From NCBI GenBank assembly GCA_050258755.1, contig JBLMZI010000007.1, positions 62,001 through 126,000 of the forward strand: 64,000 nt of DNA. Direction: 5' to 3'. The DNA is from JBLMZI01 sp050258755. Lineage in GTDB: Bacteria; Bacillota; Syntrophomonadia; Syntrophomonadales; DTU052. The translations under genes and the position numbers were made by a program. Below are positions 41,873-49,438 of the stretch, piece after piece (the stretch's first letter is position 1; each line of letters starts with the position of its first letter). The notes under the pieces are model-generated. The model worked only from the letters and a program-made list of their open reading frames with translations. It ran no database searches and was not told where the DNA came from.

Positions 41873-44839
41873 ATGGATCGAATAAAAGAGACCAAAGCAG
41901 ACTCGGAACATGTAGATTGCATATGTGAACTGAAAGAATCCCCGGAAACGGCGCCCGCCTTTCTCATTGTGGGAATTGGTGCCAGTCTGTCCCGACAAAC
42001 TGCCTTAAGGACTTTACTGCAGAATTTGTCTCCGGACGCTGGGATTGCATTTATCCTGGTAAGCTCCGACGAACCGGACTTTTCCACCGACGACCTCGTT
42101 TCTTGGCAGGGGGAGATTGCTCTGCCGATGCAATTCATAGAAGATCCCACAGAGGTCCAACCCAATAACATCTATGTTTGTCCTTCAAACAAAGATGTGG
42201 GGATTATGGAGCGAAACCTCTTCCTGACTGAGCCCGCTAAAACACTTCGCGCCAGACGGCCAATCGATTTTTTCATGCGATCGCTGGCACATGATCAGGG
42301 CGTGAAAGCTGCAGCAGTGTTACTTGCAGCTACCGGTGCCGACGGCTACCTGGGTATAAAAGAGATCAAATCAGAACTTGGCGTTGTTATCGCAGAAGAT
42401 ACGGGGTTCTTGGGCAGAGAGGTCCGAAACGAATTCCTCAAAACGAGCATGGCTGACTATGTGCTCCCGGTTGACCGAATTCCGGGGCAGCTTGTGGAAT
42501 ACGCCGCGAACCTGTTTAGCCGGCATGAACTCGATACGGCGGAAACCTTCACACCGTCATTTCTAAAAAGCATTATCTTTCTTCTTCGAGCGCATTCGGG
42601 ACACGATTTTTCGTCTTACAAATCCGGTGTAATCAGTCGTCGGCTTGAACGCCGCATGAACCTTGCCAGGATTCCGCTTGCCGATAATTATCTGGAATTT
42701 GTGCGGGGCAACGCAACCGAAATGGATGCGTTGCTGGGCGATTTTCTGATCAATGTGACCAGTTTCTTTCGCGATACCGAGATTTATGATTATTTAAGAA
42801 AAGTCGCGCTGCCTGAGCTATTAAGTGACAAACCTGACGGCTACGAAGTCAGGGTATGGTCGGCGGGATGTTCGACCGGTGAAGAAGCCTACTCTCTGGC
42901 CATGATTCTGCGATCCTGCATTGAAGAAATGAAACGTGACATCTCGGTACAGGTTTTTGCCACTGATGTTGATGATGTGGCGCTTGAGTATGCCCGGATC
43001 GGGAAGTATCCAACCAGCATTGAAAGTTCGGTAACTCCGGAGTATCTCCAGCGTTACTACAGTTTGCAGGACGACCACTATCTGGTGAAGCGGGAGATAA
43101 GAAAAACCGTAATATTCGCTCACCAGGACGTAATTAGTGATCCGCCCTTTGCCAAGCTCGATCTGATTTTCTGCCGCAACCTTTTGATTTACCTTGAACC
43201 CTCGATACAGCGGATCCTTCTGCCGATGTTTCATTACGCGCTTAATCCGAATGGCCTTCTGGTCCTGGGGACATCCGAGACAGTGGGGATCAGTACAGAT
43301 CTGTTTCAGACGGTCCATGCCAAGCATAAAATCTACCAGAGGAAAGAAATGGTGGCCAAGCCCCATTCAGCGTATCGCATGTGCTTGATGCCGTTTCAAC
43401 CTCAATCCTGGCGATCCAACTCCTTGCGTAAGATTGCGCGAAATGAGGAGTCTAGCGTGCAGCAGATGGTGGAACAGGTTCTATTGGACACAAACGTTCC
43501 ACCAGCGGTTTTTGTTAACGAGAAAGGCGATATTGTATATGTTCACGGGCGAACCGGCAAGTTCTTGGAACCCGCTTCCGGGCAGAGTACGCTGAATGTG
43601 CTGGCGATGTCGCGCGAGGGTTTGCGTTTTGAACTTCGTTCTGCGCTTCAGAAGGCTTCAACCGATAATGTCCAGGTAAAGGCTCCAATCGTGCGAATCA
43701 AGACAGACAGCGGCACGATCTATGCAACCGTCACCGTTGAGCCGGTTCGGGAGCCCAAAGAGCTTCATGGACTCTTTTTAATCACCTTCCAAGAGCATTC
43801 AGATGAACTGGAAGTTGCCGACGATGGGTTGGGAGAACACAATCCGGAGCCAGCCTCAGCCGAGCAGCGGATTAAGGAGTTAGAGCAGGAGATCACAAGA
43901 ATGCAGGCGCTGCTGCACAGTACCGTTGAAGAGATTGAGCTTTCCTACGCCGAAGTGGCCTCTACCAACGAGGAACTTCAGAGTACGAATGAGGAACTGC
44001 AGAGCAGCAACGAAGAACTGGAGACATCCAAAGAGGAAATGCAGTCTCTCTATGAGGAACTGGTGTCCGTAAACATGGAACTCACGACCAGGCTTAGCCA
44101 GTTGACTGAGGCAAACGATGACATCCTGAATCTTCTGGATAGTACCAATGTCGCTACGATCTTTTTGGACAGTGAACTGCGGATAAAGCGCTTTACTCCT
44201 TTGACCAACAAGATTGTGAACCTGATTTCTACCGATATCGGCCGACCTTTGAATCATTTCGTGTTCAGTGTTCCGCGCGGACTGCTTTTGAACCATGCGA
44301 AAACGGTTTTGGAAACGCTCTCTTCGATCGAAGAGGAGGTTCAAACCGAGGATGGCCACTGGTATTTGATGAAAATCTCTCCCTATAAGACGGTGGACGA
44401 TCGCACTGGAGGCGTTGTGGTCACTTTCGTGGATATTCACGAACTGAAGTCCGCGCTGAGTTCGGTCAAGGATGCTCACGATAACCGTTTTTCATCTGAT
44501 GCGATCTTTCAAGCAGTTGCCAAGCCGATGCTTCTGCTGGATGCGAAGCTGCGCATCTTGAATGCCAACCTTGAATTCTGCAGAATGTTCAGGGTTAACC
44601 TGGCTGACGTAAAGGGCGCGGAAATTGGAGAATTCGCTCACCAGCAGTGGAACCAAATGGCGCTGTTGGATTCCTTGCGGGAAGCGTTGCTCGGCGTCAA
44701 CGACTTTCAGGATATGACTTTGGATTACGACCTTGACAACCAGGGGAGAAAGCGCTTTCGAGTGAATGCCCATAGGATTTCTCCTTCTGACGCTCGAAAT
44801 GCCGTTATTCTAATGCTTTTGGATGAAGTCGACGCGTGA
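41873..44839 (+). CDS. CheB-CheR-PAS fusion protein with degenerate CheB domain
   Basis: A 988-residue cytoplasmic protein. The N-terminal CheB-like methylesterase domain (about 28-210) keeps GIGAS and ATGADGYLG, but the usual Gly-Gly after the serine and the His of the PxGxH motif are absent (CPSNKDVGI), so it is probably inactive. The CheR domain (about 230-490) is complete, with NVTSFFRDTEIYDYL, AGCSTGEEAYSLAM and CRNLLIYL. A PAS-like segment, a coiled coil of NEELQSTNEELQSSNEELE repeats, and one or two PAS domains follow. Such fusions signal together with adjacent histidine kinases, and a hybrid kinase gene begins 33 bases on. AAGGAG supports the start. Confidence 0.92.
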   Translation: MDRIKETKADSEHVDCICELKESPETAPAFLIVGIGASLSRQTALRTLLQNLSPDAGIAFILVSSDEPDFSTDDLVSWQGEIALPMQFIEDPTEVQPNNIYVCPSNKDVGIMERNLFLTEPAKTLRARRPIDFFMRSLAHDQGVKAAAVLLAATGADGYLGIKEIKSELGVVIAEDTGFLGREVRNEFLKTSMADYVLPVDRIPGQLVEYAANLFSRHELDTAETFTPSFLKSIIFLLRAHSGHDFSSYKSGVISRRLERRMNLARIPLADNYLEFVRGNATEMDALLGDFLINVTSFFRDTEIYDYLRKVALPELLSDKPDGYEVRVWSAGCSTGEEAYSLAMILRSCIEEMKRDISVQVFATDVDDVALEYARIGKYPTSIESSVTPEYLQRYYSLQDDHYLVKREIRKTVIFAHQDVISDPPFAKLDLIFCRNLLIYLEPSIQRILLPMFHYALNPNGLLVLGTSETVGISTDLFQTVHAKHKIYQRKEMVAKPHSAYRMCLMPFQPQSWRSNSLRKIARNEESSVQQMVEQVLLDTNVPPAVFVNEKGDIVYVHGRTGKFLEPASGQSTLNVLAMSREGLRFELRSALQKASTDNVQVKAPIVRIKTDSGTIYATVTVEPVREPKELHGLFLITFQEHSDELEVADDGLGEHNPEPASAEQRIKELEQEITRMQALLHSTVEEIELSYAEVASTNEELQSTNEELQSSNEELETSKEEMQSLYEELVSVNMELTTRLSQLTEANDDILNLLDSTNVATIFLDSELRIKRFTPLTNKIVNLISTDIGRPLNHFVFSVPRGLLLNHAKTVLETLSSIEEEVQTEDGHWYLMKISPYKTVDDRTGGVVVTFVDIHELKSALSSVKDAHDNRFSSDAIFQAVAKPMLLLDAKLRILNANLEFCRMFRVNLADVKGAEIGEFAHQQWNQMALLDSLREALLGVNDFQDMTLDYDLDNQGRKRFRVNAHRISPSDARNAVILMLLDEVDA

Positions 44840-44872
44840 CCTGTTGGTTATCGCGGAAAGAGGGGCAACAAA

Positions 44873-46546
44873 ATGGGGAACGGGGAGAATCGCTGCTGGC
44901 CCGGCCTGGCAGAGCGAAAAGGAATTGCTGAGCAAGACTATATTTCCCCCCAAAACTGCGATCAGAAATCTCCCGATGCAGTGCTGAAAGCTTTGGTGTT
45001 GGAACTGGAAAACCATCAGCTGGAACTGGAGGTTCAGAACCAACAGCTGCAGACGACTGAGCGTCAGCTTCAGATCGCGTTAAGGCAGTATCAGCAGCTC
45101 TATGAATTGGCGCCCATTGCCTACTTCACGCTAGATTCGGCCGGAGTAGTGACCGAGCCCAATCTGGCTGCTACGATGCTCCTCCAAACGGATCGTGAGC
45201 GGATCGCCAACCGTCCTTTTGTTCATCTGGTGCTGCCCCAGCATCAAACCCGTTTTCTAGAGTACCTGAATTCCGTTGTAACCCAAGACCGCCCGCAGGA
45301 CTGTGAAATCATGCTGAAAAGGGAAGATGGGATGCCCGTTGATACCCTTTTGGCAAGCGTTTCGGTCAATCGGCCTTGTGGTTCGGACCGGCAATTCCTG
45401 ATAGCAGCAGTCAACATGACAGAACGGCGGCTGCTTGAGGATGAGCGTATGCGAAACAACAAGTTGGAGTCGCTCAGCGTTCTTGCCGGAGGGATAGCGC
45501 ATGATTTCAACAATATTCTAACGGTCATACAAGGCGGCATTTCTTTGGCTAGATTGCAGGCCAGTCCCGGCAGCAGTCAGTTTCGCATTCTCGCGGAGAC
45601 GGAAGAGGCCTGTCACCAGGCGCGCAATCTAGCTAGCCAATTATTGGTCTTTTCCAAGGGCGGAGAGCCAATTAAAAAGACAATCTCTATCGAAAAAATT
45701 GTAAACGAGGCCGCTACATTCGCCATGAGGGGATCAAACACATCCTGCGAAATTAAAGTTGTGCCAGATCTTTACCTGGTAAATGCTGATTCAAGTCAGA
45801 TCAGTCAGGTCATCAATAATCTGGTGATCAACGCCCATCAGTCTATGTCTTCCGGGGGGAAGATCTTGATTACGTGCACGAATGAAACGACGACACTTGC
45901 GGATACGGCCGGTGATTATGTAAAAGTGTTAATACGGGACCAGGGTGTGGGGATTCCAGAAGACGTACTTGAGCACATCTTCGATCCATATTTCACGACC
46001 AAGCCGGAAGGCAATGGGTTAGGACTTGCTACGGCTTATTCAATTATTAAGAGGCATGGCGGACAATTAACGGTAGAATCGAAGGCCGGAGAGGGGACAA
46101 GCTTCCAGATTCTCATTCCCGCTTGTACGGACGTGCAATCCGGGGCTGGCGAGTACACACCTTACCTGGCTGAAGGTTCAGGCCGGGTTTTGGTTATGGA
46201 CGATCAGAAAGGTGTGAGAAAGATGGTTAGCGTCATGTTGGATCACCTGGGCTATGAATGCGTCCTGTGCGGGAACGGCGCCGAGGCCATGCGGTTATTT
46301 CGCGAGAGCACCGAAAATGGTAACCCTTTCACGCACGTGCTCATGGATTTGACAGTGCCGGGCGGAATCGGCGGCAAAGAGGCGGTTCAAGAGATACTAA
46401 AAATGGATCCGACCGTCCGAACAATTGTTTTCAGCGGGTACGCTGATGGGGCGGTACTAGCCAATTACCGGGAGTATGGATTCAATGCGGCCCTATGCAA
46501 GCCCTTTTCGATTGAGCAGTTGGGAGAAGTATTAGCGAAGGCTTAA
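44873..46546 (+). CDS. PAS hybrid sensor histidine kinase with C-terminal receiver
   Basis: The 557-residue protein has no transmembrane helix. In order: an N-terminal coiled coil (LELENHQLELEVQNQQLQ), a PAS domain (about 75-195), HisKA with LAGGIAHDFNNILT, a HATPase with the N box VINNLVINAHQS and G boxes DQGVGIPE and GNGLGLATAYS, and a receiver domain with MDDQKGVRK, phospho-acceptor MDLTVPG and lysine box CKPF. The receiver's output partner is not adjacent. Operon position with the CheB-CheR-PAS protein suggests one signalling unit. Confidence 0.93.
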   Translation: MGNGENRCWPGLAERKGIAEQDYISPQNCDQKSPDAVLKALVLELENHQLELEVQNQQLQTTERQLQIALRQYQQLYELAPIAYFTLDSAGVVTEPNLAATMLLQTDRERIANRPFVHLVLPQHQTRFLEYLNSVVTQDRPQDCEIMLKREDGMPVDTLLASVSVNRPCGSDRQFLIAAVNMTERRLLEDERMRNNKLESLSVLAGGIAHDFNNILTVIQGGISLARLQASPGSSQFRILAETEEACHQARNLASQLLVFSKGGEPIKKTISIEKIVNEAATFAMRGSNTSCEIKVVPDLYLVNADSSQISQVINNLVINAHQSMSSGGKILITCTNETTTLADTAGDYVKVLIRDQGVGIPEDVLEHIFDPYFTTKPEGNGLGLATAYSIIKRHGGQLTVESKAGEGTSFQILIPACTDVQSGAGEYTPYLAEGSGRVLVMDDQKGVRKMVSVMLDHLGYECVLCGNGAEAMRLFRESTENGNPFTHVLMDLTVPGGIGGKEAVQEILKMDPTVRTIVFSGYADGAVLANYREYGFNAALCKPFSIEQLGEVLAKA

Positions 46547-46635
46547 TTGCTGCGCTTTCACTGGTTTCTTTCAACGATCACTGCTTCTTCAATGTCTGAT
46601 AGAATTCCGATCAGGATGACAGGCACGGGGGTACC

Positions 46636-46658
46636 CACACGGGGACGGTTCCCGTGTG
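46636..46658. repeat. GACGGTTCCCGTGTG hairpin repeat upstream of yyaL
   Basis: CACACGGG-GACGGTT-CCCGTGTG forms a perfect 8-pair stem. It differs by one substitution and one base of length from the terminator loop at 27843-27864. A truncated copy is at 40133. Motifs of the form GGGGACGGTTCC are known from REP-type elements mobilised by IS200-like Y1 transposases, but no such gene is in this window. Confidence 0.65.
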
Positions 46659-46751
46659 CTTGGCGTTTCAGGAGTTGGTCACATCCGCATAATACCTCTT
46701 GAAATCTCCAAACTAAGCTATCATGAAAAGAAAAACGGGAGTTGAAGCCCG

Positions 46752-48788
46752 ATGAACGGCCATAAATATACCAATCGTCTGATCCATGAAAAGTCCCCGT
46801 ATTTACTGCAGCACGCGCACAACCCGGTGGACTGGGTACCGTGGGGGGATGCGGCGTTTGCGAAGGCGAAGCTGGAGGATAAGCCGATTTTCCTGAGTAT
46901 TGGCTATTCGACCTGTCATTGGTGCCATGTTATGGAACGGGAGTCATTTGAGCAGCAGGAAGTGGCGGATATTTTGAACCGGCATTTCGTCAGCATTAAG
47001 GTGGACCGCGAGGAGCGGCCGGATGTGGATCAGGTGTACATGACCGTTTGCCAGGCGATGACGGGGAGCGGGGGATGGCCGCTGACCTGTATTCTGACCT
47101 CGGAAGGGGAGCCGTTCTTTGCCGGGACGTATCTGCCGCGGCACCGACGGGGCGGGATGATGGGGCTGGTGGAACTGCTGCAACGCGTTGCGTCCTTATG
47201 GAAGGAAAGCCGGGAGGACCTGATTGAATCGGGGCGGCAGATTGCGGAATGGCTGCAGACGGAACATGATTCGGAGCCGGGGACGATCTCGAATGACGTG
47301 TTTGACGAGGCGTTTGACGCGTTTGCCAACGTGTTTGATGAGAGTTACGGCGGGTTTGGCCGGGCGCCGAAATTCCCGACGCCGCATCATCTGATGTTTC
47401 TGCTTCGGTATCATCATGCCTTTGGCGAAGCCCGGGCCTTGACAATGGTTGGAAAGACGCTGGATGCCATGGCGAGCGGGGGGATCTATGACCAGATCGG
47501 TTTTGGCTTCTCGCGGTATTCAACCGACCGGGAGTGGCTGGTGCCGCATTTTGAGAAGATGCTGTACGATAATGCGCTGCTGCTGCAGATTTATCTGGAA
47601 GCCTACCAGGCTACCGGGGAACCGTTTTATGCCCGGATTGCGGGCGAGATCATCGAATATGTTCAGCGTGACATGACTGGTCCGGAGGGCGCCTTCTATT
47701 CCGCGGAGGATGCGGATTCCCAAGGCGAGGAAGGGCTGTTTTACACCTGGACAAAAAGTGAAATTGAAGCGCTGCTGGATGAGCGGGCCCCGGAATACTG
47801 CGGTGTATACGATATCTCCAAAAACGGGAATTTTGAGGGGCGGAACATTCCCAACCTGATCGGCTACGAAGGATTCAAGGATGTACGGCCTTCATTTGAG
47901 AATGAGCGCGGGAAACTGTTTGAAGCCCGGTCGAAACGGGTGCGTCCGGCCTTGGACGACAAGGTTTTGACCGGATGGAACGGCTTAATGATTGCCGGCC
48001 TGGCTCGGGCGGCGAGGGTGCTGGAGAACCGGGATTACTATGACGCAGCGGCCCGGGCGGCCCGCTTTATACTTGAGAAACTGGTGCGTGAAGATGGACG
48101 GCTGCTGGCCCGCTACCGGGACGGTGAAGCCCGGTATCCGGCGTATTCGCCCGACTATGCGTACTTTATCTCGGGTTTGCTGGAGCTTTATGAGGCCGGT
48201 TTTGAGCCCGGGTTTCTGGAAGCCGCGCTTGGCCTGAACCGAGATTTGATCAAGCTGTTCTGGGATGAAACGAAGGGCGGCCTGTACTATACCGGTTCTG
48301 ACGCGGAAGCGCTGCTGACCCGCCCCAAGGAAACCGACGATGGTGCGATACCCTCCGATAATGCCGTGGCAGCGTTAAACTGGATCCGGCTGAGCCGGCT
48401 GACCGGCGATCCGGATCATGAGATGCGTGCGGAAAGGTCATTCCGGGCTTTTGCGAACCCAGTCATGAATCAACCGACTGCACACGCTTTTTGGCTCTGT
48501 GCGCTGATTACGGCCCGGCAGCCGGGCCGGGAAGTGGTCGTTGTGGGGCAGCCGGACGATGGGGTGGTGCAGGCACTGCTGGCGGATTTGAACCGGCGTT
48601 TTGATCCGTTCACCACGGTACTGCTGAAAGGGATGGACGATGCCGGCGCGATCGTGAATCTTGCTCCGTTTACCGCATCCATGACGCCGGTGGAAGGCAA
48701 AGCGGCGGTGTACATCTGCAAAGGGAACGCCTGCCAGGCGCCGGTGACCGACCTGCCGAAGGCCATGCGGGAAATCAACCGGGATTAG
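46752..48788 (+). CDS. yyaL: Thioredoxin-domain protein, YyaL/DUF255 family (intact copy)
   Basis: The 678-residue protein has an N-terminal thioredoxin-like domain (NRLIHEKSPYLLQHAHNPVDW, CHWCHVM with Cys55 and Cys58, QVYMTVCQAMTGSGGWPL) followed by an (alpha/alpha)6 barrel of the six-hairpin glycosidase type. The family (YyaL, spermatogenesis-associated protein 20) has no firmly known reaction. Length is complete. About 80 bases of leader and the first 60 codons are copied three times upstream in degenerate form. It ends two bases from the convergent response regulator gene. Confidence 0.93.
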   Translation: MNGHKYTNRLIHEKSPYLLQHAHNPVDWVPWGDAAFAKAKLEDKPIFLSIGYSTCHWCHVMERESFEQQEVADILNRHFVSIKVDREERPDVDQVYMTVCQAMTGSGGWPLTCILTSEGEPFFAGTYLPRHRRGGMMGLVELLQRVASLWKESREDLIESGRQIAEWLQTEHDSEPGTISNDVFDEAFDAFANVFDESYGGFGRAPKFPTPHHLMFLLRYHHAFGEARALTMVGKTLDAMASGGIYDQIGFGFSRYSTDREWLVPHFEKMLYDNALLLQIYLEAYQATGEPFYARIAGEIIEYVQRDMTGPEGAFYSAEDADSQGEEGLFYTWTKSEIEALLDERAPEYCGVYDISKNGNFEGRNIPNLIGYEGFKDVRPSFENERGKLFEARSKRVRPALDDKVLTGWNGLMIAGLARAARVLENRDYYDAAARAARFILEKLVREDGRLLARYRDGEARYPAYSPDYAYFISGLLELYEAGFEPGFLEAALGLNRDLIKLFWDETKGGLYYTGSDAEALLTRPKETDDGAIPSDNAVAALNWIRLSRLTGDPDHEMRAERSFRAFANPVMNQPTAHAFWLCALITARQPGREVVVVGQPDDGVVQALLADLNRRFDPFTTVLLKGMDDAGAIVNLAPFTASMTPVEGKAAVYICKGNACQAPVTDLPKAMREINRD

Positions 48789-48790
48789 GC

Positions 48791-49438
48791 TTATTCGAGT
48801 GCGATCAGGCCGACTTTCAGTGCCAGCCGGATCAGGCCGGCCACATCGCGGGTTTGCAGCCGGTCCATCAACTGAGCCCGGTGGGTTTCCACGGTCTTAG
48901 TGCTGATGCCCAGAATGGCGGCGATTTCCTTGGTGGTCGCGCCTTCGGCGATGAGCCGCCAGATTTCCTTCTGCCGGGGGGTCAACCGCTCGATTGGATC
49001 AACCCGGTCATTGACCCGGCGCATGTACTCGGCCACGACGTTTGAGACCGGCGGGCTTAAATACATTTCGCCCTGGTATACCTTTCGAATCGCCATCTCC
49101 AGTTCCAGCGGGGCGGCTTCCTTCAGTAGATAGCCGAGAGCGCCGCTTTTGAGTGCCTGGATAACATATTCCTCATTCGCGTACATGGACAGGAGCAGGG
49201 AACGGGTTTCCGGGTAATTGGAGGAGATTTCGTTCGCGGTCTGGAGCCCGTTCATGTTTTTCATCGCGATGTCCAGAACCGCTACATCCGGCTTGAGTTC
49301 CTTGACGAGTTCAAGCGCGGAAAGCCCGTCACTGGCTTCCCCCACGACCGCAATGTCCTGAAAACGGTCGATCAGAGATCGGATGCCAGCCCGGACCAGG
49401 TGGTGGTCGTCAACCAACAGGACGCGAATTGCACTCAT
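48791..49438 (-). CDS. NarL/FixJ-type response regulator
   Basis: A 215-residue protein with a receiver domain (VLLVDDHHLVRAGI, phospho-acceptor Asp in VAVLDIAM, and Lys in GYLLKEA) and a LuxR-type helix-turn-helix (LTPRQKEIWRLIAEGATTKEIA...STKTVETHRAQLM). It is the output partner of the HisKA_3 kinase whose stop overlaps this gene's ATG by four bases. The regulated genes are unknown. Confidence 0.95.
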   Translation of the reverse strand: MSAIRVLLVDDHHLVRAGIRSLIDRFQDIAVVGEASDGLSALELVKELKPDVAVLDIAMKNMNGLQTANEISSNYPETRSLLLSMYANEEYVIQALKSGALGYLLKEAAPLELEMAIRKVYQGEMYLSPPVSNVVAEYMRRVNDRVDPIERLTPRQKEIWRLIAEGATTKEIAAILGISTKTVETHRAQLMDRLQTRDVAGLIRLALKVGLIALE

